Source: Hyphomicrobiales bacterium (lineage in GTDB: Bacteria; Pseudomonadota; Alphaproteobacteria; Rhizobiales; CAJQND01). From it: a stretch of DNA of 64,000 nucleotides. The notes under the pieces were generated by a model. The model was given only the letters and a program-made list of their open reading frames with translations. It searched no databases and was not told where the DNA came from. This document shows positions 33,450 to 41,719 of this stretch, piece by piece. Within the stretch, counting starts at the first letter, position 1. Every line of letters starts with the position of its first letter. The DNA is taken from positions 1 through 64,000 of the forward strand of contig JANQOW010000075.1 of the NCBI GenBank assembly GCA_028285595.1, read 5' to 3'. The translations under genes were made by a program, and so were the position numbers.

Positions 33450-33622
33450 TCCCGCGTCCTTGCGAAAGCAGGGACCTTCTCAGCCAAGGGAACGGCCAGA
33501 GCTATGGGCCCTCGCGTGCGCAAGGGCGCCGGCTCTGTTGCCGCGTCCCTGCGAAAGCAGGGACCTTCTCAGCAATAGGAAAAGAACGAGCTATGGGCCC
33601 CTGCTTTCGCAGGGGCACGGAG
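33450..33622. repeat. Family 2 repeats, two units plus terminal hairpin
   Basis: CCGCGTCCTTGCGAAAGCAGGGACC and CCGCGTCCCTGCGAAAGCAGGGACC (in parts) each lead into TTCTCAGC-AA and then GAGCTATGGGCCC. The first unit continues TCGCGTGCGCAAGGGCGCCGG; the second ends in the hairpin CCCCTGCTTTCGCAGGGG (33599-33615). Confidence 0.85.
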
Positions 33623-33626
33623 AATG

Positions 33627-34904
33627 CTACCCCGCAATCTGCTGCGTGGCATACGCAATCGCATCAGCCGTCTGATCCAGATCCTCCTGGGTCAGAGCCA
33701 GCGACACATAGGTCTTCGCATCACTCTTCAAGAGCCCCTTCTCGCGCAGGTGCACGTTGAACTGCTTTTGCTTGGCGCCATCCGCCTGGAAGATATCGCG
33801 ATAGTTCTTCACCGGCCGGTCTGTGAAGATCACATCAAACAGCGTCTCATCGCCCACGATCTGGTGCGCAATGCCCGCCCCGCCCAGGTTCTTGCGCAAC
33901 GTTTCCATGATGAAGGCGCCGCTCTCGCGCATGGCTTCATAGGTGCCCGGCCGGCGGAGGATCTCCATGGTTTTCAGGCCCGCAACCGAGGCCACCGGAT
34001 TGCCACTCAGTGTACCGTGCTGGAAGGTGAAGCCCTCAGCGCCCACCTTGGCTTTGTCGAAATGCTGCATGATCTCCGTCTTGCCGGCCACCGCCGCCAG
34101 AGGGAAGCCGCCGCCGATGATCTTGCCCATGGTGCACAGATCCGGCACCACGCCATACTTCTCCTGAGCCCCGCCATAGGCGAGCCGGAAGCCGGTGACC
34201 ACCTCGTCGAAGATCAGCACGATGCCGCGCTTTTCGGTTTCCTCGCGCAGGGTTTCCAGAAAGCCCGGCTCCGGCGGGATCAGGCGCTGCAGCGGTTCCA
34301 CGATCACGCAAGCCAGCTCCTCGCCATATTCGCTCATCATCGCCCGTGCGGTTTCCGCATCATTGAACGGCGCAATGATCATCTCCGCGCGCACACTGTC
34401 GGGAATGCCCGCACTGTCGGGCACGGCGTTCGGATAGTTCTCCAGGCGTTGAGGTGTGAGGCTCATCAGCGCTTCGGCCGACATGCCGTGATAGCCGCCT
34501 TCGAACTTCATGATCTTATCGCGCCCGGTGTGGGCCCGGCCAAGGCGCATGGCATACATATCCGCCTCACCGCCCGTGCTCACATAGCGCACCTGTTCGG
34601 CGCACGCCACGGCGCTGCAGATCTCTTCGGCCAGCTCAATGCCGCGGGCATTGTTGGCAAAGAAGGTCATGCCCTTGGCAAGCTGTTCGCTTGCGGCCTC
34701 AACCACTTCCGGGTGGCCATGACCCAGAAGCATGGGGCCGGAGCCGATCAGATAGTCGATATACTCCTTGCCGTCCTCGTCCCAAACGCGCGAGCCTTTG
34801 CCCTCGCGCACAATCACGCCAGGGTCGAAATTGCCAAAGCCACCGGCCGGCAACACCTTATTGGCGCGGTCAATCCAGTCTTGTTGTGAAATATTGGCTT
34901 TCAT
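33627..34904 (-). CDS. Class III aminotransferase (glutamate-1-semialdehyde aminomutase-like)
   Basis: PLP enzyme of 425 residues. The core motifs are STGGEADMYAMRLGRAHTGRD (in the PLP phosphate region), IFDEVVTGFR, and TMGKIIGGGFP with the PLP lysine at about residue 260. The overall order matches glutamate-1-semialdehyde 2,1-aminomutase-like proteins. In this setting it is probably a catabolic aminotransferase acting on an amino or semialdehyde intermediate rather than the haem enzyme. It is the last gene of the operon that starts at 39630, 13 bp after the second enolase-type gene. A repeat field follows. Confidence 0.85.
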   Translation of the reverse strand: MKANISQQDWIDRANKVLPAGGFGNFDPGVIVREGKGSRVWDEDGKEYIDYLIGSGPMLLGHGHPEVVEAASEQLAKGMTFFANNARGIELAEEICSAVACAEQVRYVSTGGEADMYAMRLGRAHTGRDKIMKFEGGYHGMSAEALMSLTPQRLENYPNAVPDSAGIPDSVRAEMIIAPFNDAETARAMMSEYGEELACVIVEPLQRLIPPEPGFLETLREETEKRGIVLIFDEVVTGFRLAYGGAQEKYGVVPDLCTMGKIIGGGFPLAAVAGKTEIMQHFDKAKVGAEGFTFQHGTLSGNPVASVAGLKTMEILRRPGTYEAMRESGAFIMETLRKNLGGAGIAHQIVGDETLFDVIFTDRPVKNYRDIFQADGAKQKQFNVHLREKGLLKSDAKTYVSLALTQEDLDQTADAIAYATQQIAG

Positions 34905-34917
34905 CAGCTCGCTCCGT

Positions 34918-36024
34918 TCACTCGTAGATCGCTATGGGTTCGCCCAGAAGGTCAAGATCAGGCTCGACCCCAAGACCGGGTGCATCGCTCACCCGCAAAT
35001 CGCCATTCTCATTCCGCGTGCCGTGGCCGGGCGCCACGTCCACCGCCAGCATATCCTGACAGGCCCAGGTGCCCAAGCGCGATTCGGTCGGGATGGACTG
35101 CGCCAGATGGGCCGCCTCGCTGTCGGCCATGACGGTGCCGCCTGTGGCCATCACATAGATCTGGATGCCGTGGGCCAACGCCATGTCGCGAATGCGCTGG
35201 GCTTTGGTGGGCCCGCCCACGCGGTTCAGCTTGATGTTGACCACTTCAGCGAGGCCAGCGCGCGCGATACGCGACATATCCTGCAAGGTTTCAAGCCGTT
35301 CATCCACACTGATGGGAGACGAGGTAAGCGGGCGGATGGCCGCGATATCGTCCAAGGTTTCGCAGGGCTGCTCCACGGTGATGCCAAGCTCCGCCACCGC
35401 ATTCATCACGGTCATCGCCTCACGGCGCGTCCAGGCGCGGTTCACGTCATAGAGAATGCGCTCATCAGGTTTGCGGTTTTGCTCCAGGAACCGGATGCGC
35501 TCAATATCGGCCGCAATGTCGGCCCCCACCTTCACCGAATGCACCCGGTAGCCCGTGGCCCGGTATTCATCGATCAGCGCCAGCATCTCGTCCGGGGTGC
35601 CGGTGGAGATGGAGGACGCAATAGGCGTTCCATCCTCATAGCGCCCCCCGAAAAGATCGGCCATGGGCAGGTCGAAGGCTTTGCCCATCAGGTCCCAACA
35701 GGCCAGATCGATGGGCGCCTTGGCGTAAAGATGGCCCGGCAGGCAGATGTCCATGGCCCGCTCCACATGCTCCACCTTGCGGGGGTCGAGCCCCAGCACG
35801 GCATGGGCCATGGTTTCAATGCCGGCGCGGATGCCCGGGCCATGGGCCGGCAGATAGGTGTGGCCCCAGGGCGTTCCCTCGCCCCAGCCGGATATCCCGG
35901 CATCGGTATCCAGCCGGACAAAGGTGGCATCCAGGTTCTCAAATTTCAGCCGCCCGCCCGAAAGCCAGTAGGGCTTTGTGAGCGGCAGATCTTTTTGCCA
36001 GACGCTGATGCGGGTGATCTTCAT
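34918..36024 (-). CDS. Enolase-superfamily protein (betaine epimerase / hydroxyproline dehydratase-like), paralogue 2
   Basis: Protein of 368 residues of the mandelate racemase/muconate lactonising branch. N-terminal capping domain: ITRISVWQKDLPLTKPYWLS and WGHTYLPAHGPGIRAGIE. Barrel motifs: HSVKVGAD (Lys), LYDVNRAW (Asp), TVEQPC (Glu), ISVDERL (Asp/Glu) and VVNIKLNRVGG (Lys). The pattern, especially YLPAH-GIRAG and NIKLNRVGG, is that of the 4-hydroxyproline betaine 2-epimerase and cis-3-hydroxyproline dehydratase group. Its ATG overlaps the stop of the paralogue upstream as ATGA, so the two are translationally coupled and may act on successive or stereoisomeric substrates. Confidence 0.88.
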   Translation of the reverse strand: MKITRISVWQKDLPLTKPYWLSGGRLKFENLDATFVRLDTDAGISGWGEGTPWGHTYLPAHGPGIRAGIETMAHAVLGLDPRKVEHVERAMDICLPGHLYAKAPIDLACWDLMGKAFDLPMADLFGGRYEDGTPIASSISTGTPDEMLALIDEYRATGYRVHSVKVGADIAADIERIRFLEQNRKPDERILYDVNRAWTRREAMTVMNAVAELGITVEQPCETLDDIAAIRPLTSSPISVDERLETLQDMSRIARAGLAEVVNIKLNRVGGPTKAQRIRDMALAHGIQIYVMATGGTVMADSEAAHLAQSIPTESRLGTWACQDMLAVDVAPGHGTRNENGDLRVSDAPGLGVEPDLDLLGEPIAIYE

Positions 36025-37133
36025 GAGCCTTGTCCGTACACCGCAACCGCTTCGCCGAGGCTCGCATAGTCCGGTTCCACGCCAAGACCCGGCGCGTCCG
36101 GTGCGAAGAGTTTGCCCTCGCGCGTTTCAGGCGACGGCAGCCCGGTGTTGCGCGTGTTGTAGTTGTGAAGATCGGTACTGTTCACCAGCATGTCCGCCGG
36201 CGTGGACACGGCCAGATGGGCCAGGGCCGCCGTGGTGATCTGGCCACCCCACGTGTCCTCAGCCACCACGGGAATCCGGCTCTCCACCAGATAGTCACGC
36301 AAGCGTCTTGCCTTGGACAGCCCGCCCAGATTGGACACCTTCAGACAGACGACTTCCGCACCTGCGTCCTCCACCACCCGGTGGGCCATGCGCATGTCGG
36401 TAATGCACTCGTCGAGCTTCATGGGCAGATCTGTGCGCCGGCGCACTTGCTGGCATTCTTCATACGTCCGGCAAGGCTGCTCCATAAAGTAGTCCAACCC
36501 GCTCGTCGCCCTGGCCACGCGCACCGCCTGGTCCACCGTCCAGCCGCGGTTGGCATCGGCAAAGGCTTTCTCGCCTGCCTTCAGGTGGGGCACGGTGGCT
36601 TTGATGCGCTCAATGTCTTCAGCCCAGTCAGCACCCACCTTGATCTGAAACTGGCGATATCCCGCAGCCCGGTGTTGCTCCATCTCAGCGACCATCTCAT
36701 CAGGGGCCTTTTGCGGCGCCACCCGGTACATGGGGGCTCCGTCGGTGAGCTTTCCGCCCATCAACATCCAGACAGGCTGACCACTGGCCTTGCCGAGAAT
36801 ATCCCAACAGGCGGCATCAAACGGCGCCTTGGCATAGCCATGTCCGAAGATGGCCTGGTCCATAATCTGCTCGATGGCACCGACCTGACGGGGGTCTTCC
36901 CCCAACAGTGCAGGCGCCAGAATTCTGGCTGCCGCTTCGGTCCCCTCAGAATGAGCCGCCATATAGTTGTCGCCGCACGGGCAGAACTCCCCGCACCCGG
37001 ACACTCCGGCGTCGGTGTCGATCACCACCACCGTTGTCTGACCGACACTGATCACGTTGCCCGCGCCCCACTGATACGCACCGCCCGCATAGGGCAGCTC
37101 GGTGCGATAAATGGAGACGCGGGTGATCTTCAT
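36021..37133 (-). CDS. Enolase-superfamily protein (hydroxyproline betaine 2-epimerase-like), paralogue 1
   Basis: Protein of 370 residues with the same layout as the downstream paralogue. Motifs are GDNYMAAHSEGTEAAARIL, FQIKVGADW (Lys), FADANRGW (Asp), YFMEQPC (Glu), MKLDECI (Asp/Glu), VCLKVSNLGG (Lys) and AEDTWGGQITTAALAHLA. This last string is typical of the 4-hydroxyproline betaine epimerase (HpbD-like) subgroup. Predicted reaction: epimerisation or racemisation at the alpha carbon of a betaine or cyclic amino acid. The ATG at 37133 (MKITRV) is chosen because 26 upstream residues do not fit the family. It starts 13 bp after the FAD-GcvT gene. Confidence 0.88.
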   Translation of the reverse strand: MKITRVSIYRTELPYAGGAYQWGAGNVISVGQTTVVVIDTDAGVSGCGEFCPCGDNYMAAHSEGTEAAARILAPALLGEDPRQVGAIEQIMDQAIFGHGYAKAPFDAACWDILGKASGQPVWMLMGGKLTDGAPMYRVAPQKAPDEMVAEMEQHRAAGYRQFQIKVGADWAEDIERIKATVPHLKAGEKAFADANRGWTVDQAVRVARATSGLDYFMEQPCRTYEECQQVRRRTDLPMKLDECITDMRMAHRVVEDAGAEVVCLKVSNLGGLSKARRLRDYLVESRIPVVAEDTWGGQITTAALAHLAVSTPADMLVNSTDLHNYNTRNTGLPSPETREGKLFAPDAPGLGVEPDYASLGEAVAVYGQGS

Positions 37134-37146
37134 GGAAGTGAGCTTT

Positions 37147-39630
37147 CTACGCGCTGACCGCCACAGGCGAGGAGGTCGCATCGGTGCGCGGCAGCAGGCT
37201 CTCCGGGTCATAGATCGGCTCGGCCAGCACTTTGGCGGGACGCTCCTTACCCATGATCACCACCTCAAGCTCCGTGCCCGGTTCGGCCGCGTGGGGCTTG
37301 ACGTAGGCAAAGGCCAGGATGGAGCCCACCGTGTGGCCGTACGCCACCGAACTGGTGGTGCCCACGACTTCGCCGTTCAGCAGCACCGCTTCGCCGCCAT
37401 GGCCGTCTTCCTCGCCATCAGCCTCGATAGAGAGATAGGCACAGATCCAGGGCAGCTCGCCTTGCACGCTCACCTCTGTCGGCGCTTTGCCCACGAAGGC
37501 CTCCTTGTCCATCTTCACAAAGCGCATCACGTCGGCTTCCGGCAGGGTCACCTCGTTGGTGAGTTCGCCCGCGCCCTTAAAGCCTTTCTCCATGCGCATG
37601 GCGTTCATGGCGAACGAGCCATAGTCCACCACGCCATAGGGCTCGCCAGCGGCCCAAAGAGCATCGTAAACCGCCAGCATGTCTTCAGCCGGGCCATGCA
37701 GCTCCCAGCCAAGCTCGCCCGCATAGGACATGCGGAAGGCCCAGAGCGTCTTGCCGGCGACCGTGATCTCCTGCGCGTTGAGCCAACGGAAGCTGGCATT
37801 GTCGAGTGCTGCGCTTGTGTTCGCCGCCAGCACATCGCGGGAGCGCGGCCCCTGCACCGCCAGCGCGGCCCAGGAGGTGGAGCGGTTGATAACGTCCATC
37901 TCAGCATCAGCACGGCGCAGGTTCAAATGATCCAGCAGGCGTTGTTCGAAGAACGCCGCACACACCAGATAGAACCGGTCTTCAGCAAGGCGCACAATGG
38001 TGATCTCAATCTCGATCCGCCCGCGTTCATTCAGCAAGTGCGTCAGCGCAATACCGCCCACCTTCTTGGGCAACCGGTTGGGAATGAGCCCATCCAGGAA
38101 GCGCTCCGCATCGGGCCCGGCCACTTCCACCTTGGTGAAGGCGGTAATATCCATCAGCCCGACGCCCGCGCGCACGCCCTTCACCTCATGGCCCACCATG
38201 TCGTGCACCACGTTGCGGCGGAACGAGTAATGATCCTCCTGCGCCACCCCATCGCGGGCAAACCAGCGCGGACGCTCGTGGCCATAGACCTCCTCAAACA
38301 CCGCGCCCTTTTCCTTCAGGCGCTCATAGAGCGGGCTCGGCTTGATGGGCCGGCCTTCCAGGCGGTTGAAGTGGGGGAACGGGATCTCATGGCGCAGGCA
38401 GTAATCTTCCTTCGCCTTGGTCACTTGCCAGTCTTTGACCGCATAGTCGCCAAAGCGGCGCGGGTCGAACTCGCGCATGGAGATATCAGCTGCCCCGTGC
38501 ACCATCCAGCGCGCCAGCTCCCGGGTCAGCCCCGGACCCCAGCCAATGCCGATCTGGGTGCCGCAGCAGCACCAGTAGTTCTTCACGCCCGGCGCCGGCC
38601 CGATCAGCGGGTTGCCGTCCGGCGGGTGCGAGATGGCGCCATGCACTTCGCGCTTGATGCCAAGCTCAGCAAAGATCGGCATGCGGTCCATGGAGTTTTC
38701 CAGCCACGGCATGATGCGGTCATAGTCCGCTTCAAACAGCTCGTTCTCCGCTTCCCACGGGCAATGGTCGAGCCACACCGCGTTGGGGTTCTCTTTCTCA
38801 TAGATCCCGATCAGGCCGGACTTCTGCTCCATGCGGATATAGCCGGACACCAGCTTGTCATCGCGCACCACCGGCAGCTCATAGTCCAGCTCCTGGAACT
38901 GGGGCACCGTGTCGGTGACGAAATAGTGGTGGGTCATGGAGGTCATAGGCAGTTGCAGCCCGCTCCACTCGCCCATCTGCCGGGCATAGGTGCCGCCCGC
39001 ATTCACCACATGCTCGCAGGTGATATCCCCAAGCTCGGTGGAAACCTTCCACTCCCCGCTTGGAAGCTGCTGAATGTCGGTGGCCCGGCAGCGGCGGATG
39101 ATCTTCGCGCCGAGTTGACGCGCGCCGATGACCATGGCTTGCGTAACGCCTGAGGGGTCCACGTGCCCGTCATCGGGCGTGTGCAGCGCGCCCAGAACAC
39201 CGTCCAGATTGTAGAACGGATGCAAGGCGGCAATCTGCTCCGGCCCCACGAGCTCAATATTGAAGCCCAGCGAACGCGCAACACTCAAAGTGTGGCGCAG
39301 CCAGTCCATCTCATCTTCCGTATAGGCCAGACGGAACGAGCCGCAGCCATGCCAGGTGACGGACTGGCCGGTCTCCGCCTCAAGCGCACCTGCGTAAAGA
39401 CCGATATTATAGTCAACGCACTTGCCAAGCCCGAAACTGGAGGTGGAGTGGGTGATTTGACCTGCCGCATGCCAGGTGGAGCCCGAGGTGAGCTCGGCCT
39501 TCTCCAACAACACCACATCGCTCCAGCCCTCATGGGCCAGATGGTAGGCCAGACCGCAGCCCATAACGCCGCCGCCGACAATCACAACCCGCGCGGACGC
39601 GGGGAGTTTGGAGGAAGGTCCTTCTGCCAC
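37147..39630 (-). CDS. FAD oxidoreductase-GcvT fusion (dimethylglycine/sarcosine dehydrogenase-like), second paralogue
   Basis: Protein of 827 residues, collinear with the 800-residue paralogue at 27.6-30.0 kb. It has VVIVGGGVMGCGLAYHL near residue 15, SGSTWHAAGQ for probable covalent FAD, HTPDDGHVDPSGV, and a C-terminal GcvT part with LTHLLNERGRIEIEITIV and RMSYAGELGWELHG. Predicted role: oxidative N-demethylation with transfer of the one-carbon unit to tetrahydrofolate. It is the first gene of a four-gene minus-strand operon (two enolase-type genes and an aminotransferase follow). It is divergent from the RpiR gene across a palindromic operator, which argues for substrate-inducible control. 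Confidence 0.88.
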   Translation of the reverse strand: MAEGPSSKLPASARVVIVGGGVMGCGLAYHLAHEGWSDVVLLEKAELTSGSTWHAAGQITHSTSSFGLGKCVDYNIGLYAGALEAETGQSVTWHGCGSFRLAYTEDEMDWLRHTLSVARSLGFNIELVGPEQIAALHPFYNLDGVLGALHTPDDGHVDPSGVTQAMVIGARQLGAKIIRRCRATDIQQLPSGEWKVSTELGDITCEHVVNAGGTYARQMGEWSGLQLPMTSMTHHYFVTDTVPQFQELDYELPVVRDDKLVSGYIRMEQKSGLIGIYEKENPNAVWLDHCPWEAENELFEADYDRIMPWLENSMDRMPIFAELGIKREVHGAISHPPDGNPLIGPAPGVKNYWCCCGTQIGIGWGPGLTRELARWMVHGAADISMREFDPRRFGDYAVKDWQVTKAKEDYCLRHEIPFPHFNRLEGRPIKPSPLYERLKEKGAVFEEVYGHERPRWFARDGVAQEDHYSFRRNVVHDMVGHEVKGVRAGVGLMDITAFTKVEVAGPDAERFLDGLIPNRLPKKVGGIALTHLLNERGRIEIEITIVRLAEDRFYLVCAAFFEQRLLDHLNLRRADAEMDVINRSTSWAALAVQGPRSRDVLAANTSAALDNASFRWLNAQEITVAGKTLWAFRMSYAGELGWELHGPAEDMLAVYDALWAAGEPYGVVDYGSFAMNAMRMEKGFKGAGELTNEVTLPEADVMRFVKMDKEAFVGKAPTEVSVQGELPWICAYLSIEADGEEDGHGGEAVLLNGEVVGTTSSVAYGHTVGSILAFAYVKPHAAEPGTELEVVIMGKERPAKVLAEPIYDPESLLPRTDATSSPVAVSA

Positions 39631-39682
39631 TTTTTTGTCTCCGTCAAACCGGTGAACACTTCAGATTTCGATGGACACATAA

Positions 39683-39700
39683 ATAGTACAAATGTACAAT
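39683..39700. promoter_or_regulatory. 18-bp palindrome, probable RpiR operator
   Basis: The sequence ATAGTACAAATGTACAAT fits AT-n-GTACA-nn-TGTAC-n-AT with perfect arms on 14 of 18 positions. It lies in the 78-bp divergent region, 9 bp before the RpiR start at 39709 and 53 bp from the FAD-GcvT start. It can therefore control both directions and probably autoregulates. Confidence 0.6.
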
Positions 39701-39708
39701 CGTCAACC

Positions 39709-40611
39709 ATGAATAACATGTTTGTACCAAATTCTGCATCCCCCGCCCCCCAGGACGTGCTGGCGGCGCTGGGTGCTGAGCTGTCCAACCTCACGCCGGA
39801 AACGCGCAAAGCCGCGGCCTATGTATTGGAAAACCCCAATGATGTGGGGGTGAGCTCCATCCGCGAGATCGCCGAGGCGGCCAATGTGAAGCCCAACACA
39901 TTTGTGCGCATGGCGCGCTCGTTCGGCTTTGAGGGCTATGATGATTTCCGCGAGCCGTTCCGCGAAGAGATCCGCAAAGGCGGCGTCAACTTCCCGGACC
40001 GGGCCCGCTGGCTGCAATCGCTCTCAAAGGGCGGCAAGCTGGACGGGCTTTATGCGGATATGGCCGCGGGCGCGATTGCCAATGTTGAGCAAACCTTCGC
40101 GGCCACGGACGCCAAACGAATGAAGGCCGCCGCCGATGCCATCGTCGCCGCCCGCACGGCCTACATTCTGGGCGTTGGGATCAACCACACACTGGCGCGC
40201 AGTTTCACCTATCTGGCCGACATGGCGCTGGACAATGTGCGCGCCATTCCCCGCAGCGGCAGCCTGGCGGTGGACGATATCGCCCGGGCGGGCGAGCAGG
40301 ACGTTCTGCTGGCCATCACCTTCAAGCCCTACCGGTCAGAGGTTGTGGAGGCGGTGGACGTCGCCAGGGCCCAAGGGGTCACCATCATCGGCATATCCGA
40401 CAGCCCGGCCTCTCCGGTGATCGCCGGCAGCGAACATGGCTTCGTGGTGCAGACCGACACACCGCAATTCTTCACCTCGATCTTTTCCACCGGTGCGCTG
40501 TTGGAGACCTTGATGGCTTACGTCATTGCCGATGCCAGCGAGGATGTGATCGCGAACATCGGCCGTTTCCATGAACGCCGGCATGAGTTAGGCATTTACC
40601 GCAGTGAATAG
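39709..40611 (+). CDS. MurR/RpiR-family transcriptional regulator
   Basis: Protein of 300 residues. Residues about 15-90 are the RpiR HTH domain (LSNLTPETRKAAAYVLENPN, then SSIREIAEAANVKPNTFVRM). Residues about 125-270 are an SIS sugar-phosphate-type domain (AYILGVGINHTLARSFTYLA, IGISDSPASPVI). In alphaproteobacteria, RpiR regulators also govern amino-acid and betaine catabolism. The ATG at 39709 is used; a second ATG follows at 39718. It is co-transcribed with the Rieske oxygenase 11 bp downstream and divergent from the FAD-GcvT/enolase operon, making it the likely switch for the pathway. Confidence 0.9.
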   Translation: MNNMFVPNSASPAPQDVLAALGAELSNLTPETRKAAAYVLENPNDVGVSSIREIAEAANVKPNTFVRMARSFGFEGYDDFREPFREEIRKGGVNFPDRARWLQSLSKGGKLDGLYADMAAGAIANVEQTFAATDAKRMKAAADAIVAARTAYILGVGINHTLARSFTYLADMALDNVRAIPRSGSLAVDDIARAGEQDVLLAITFKPYRSEVVEAVDVARAQGVTIIGISDSPASPVIAGSEHGFVVQTDTPQFFTSIFSTGALLETLMAYVIADASEDVIANIGRFHERRHELGIYRSE

Positions 40612-40622
40612 GAGATGAGGGT

Positions 40623-41714
40623 ATGAGCACCCCGGTTGTTACCCGCTCGCTGGAGGCGAGATACTATACCGACCCTGAAATCTTCAAGGTCGAGCAGAAC
40701 GGTATTCTGGCACGCACCTGGCAATATGCGGGCCACCAGTCGCAGGTTGAAAATGTGGGCGACTATTTCGCCTTCCAGATTGCGGGCCAGAGCCTGTTTT
40801 GCATTCGCGGGCGCGACGATCAGGTTCGTGCCTTCTATAATGTCTGCCAGCACCGGGCCCATGAACTGGTGAGCGGCACAGGCAACTGCAAGGTGGTTGT
40901 GTGCCCCTATCACGCCTGGACCTATGAGCTGAGCGGAGCCTTGCGCTCAGGGCCCAACATCAAGGCCGTCGAGGGCTTTGACCGCAAAGAGATCTGCCTG
41001 ACCGAGGTGCGCGTGGAGCTCTTCAACGGCTTCATCTTCGTCAACCTGGATCCGGATGCCAAGCCCATGGACGAGTGGTTCCCCGGCGCCCGTGAACAGC
41101 TTGCCGCCTTCGTGCCGAATATCCAGGAGCTCAAACCCCTGGAATGGGTCGAGATTCCGGAGGACTGCAACTGGAAGGTCTCCGTTGAGAACTATTCAGA
41201 ATGCTACCACTGCTCGATCAATCATGTGACCTTTGCCACCGGGGTGGTGAAGCCGGAGACCTATGACATTCAGCCTCAAGGCTATTGCCTGCGCCACACC
41301 ACCGAGTGCCAGAACCTGGACGACATGAGCTATCCGATCGACCTGGAGGCGAATGAGCATGCGGGCGATTACTCCTCGTGGTTCTTGTGGCCTCTGTTCT
41401 CGTTCCAGGTCTATCCCGGCAACGTGCTCAACACCTATCATTGGCGCGCGACGGGCGTGGACACGGTCACGGTGTGGCGTGGCTGGTACACGGTGGATGG
41501 CCGCGAATCCGATGTGATCCGCAACCTGGCCATCCAGGACCGGCAGACCACGGTGGAAGAAGATATCCAGCTCGTGGAATCGGTTCAGCGGGGCCTGAAC
41601 AACAGGGGCTACCGCCCAGGCCCCCTGGTGCTGGATCCAAAATGTGGGGTTAACTCAGAGCACTCCATCCGCGCCCTGCAGCAATGGATGCGCGAGGGCG
41701 CTGACGGACACTAA
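40623..41714 (+). CDS. Rieske non-haem iron oxygenase, betaine demethylase-like
   Basis: Protein of 363 residues, the oxygenase alpha subunit. The Rieske centre is C75-x-H77 (VCQHRAHE) and C94-x2-H97 (CPYHAW). The catalytic domain shows NYSECYHCSINH with H196 and H201 as iron ligands. The length and motifs match the group of stachydrine (proline betaine), glycine betaine and carnitine oxygenases, which remove an N-methyl group as formaldehyde or cleave the C-N bond. No ferredoxin-reductase partner is encoded next to it, so electrons must come from elsewhere. GGAG precedes the ATG. Directly after the RpiR gene and beside two flavin-GcvT demethylases, it likely performs the first demethylation. 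Confidence 0.85.
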   Translation: MSTPVVTRSLEARYYTDPEIFKVEQNGILARTWQYAGHQSQVENVGDYFAFQIAGQSLFCIRGRDDQVRAFYNVCQHRAHELVSGTGNCKVVVCPYHAWTYELSGALRSGPNIKAVEGFDRKEICLTEVRVELFNGFIFVNLDPDAKPMDEWFPGAREQLAAFVPNIQELKPLEWVEIPEDCNWKVSVENYSECYHCSINHVTFATGVVKPETYDIQPQGYCLRHTTECQNLDDMSYPIDLEANEHAGDYSSWFLWPLFSFQVYPGNVLNTYHWRATGVDTVTVWRGWYTVDGRESDVIRNLAIQDRQTTVEEDIQLVESVQRGLNNRGYRPGPLVLDPKCGVNSEHSIRALQQWMREGADGH

Positions 41715-41719
41715 GTCGG

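Noticed and set aside
33627-34904. Haem-biosynthetic HemL
   Set aside because: The family match is close to the aminomutase group, but the gene is the last in a catabolic operon beside betaine enzymes. I therefore left the gene symbol empty.
37111-39153. 680-residue frame antisense to the second FAD-GcvT gene
   Set aside because: His/Arg/Leu-rich product typical of antisense GC-rich coding DNA. The sense strand has clear domains.
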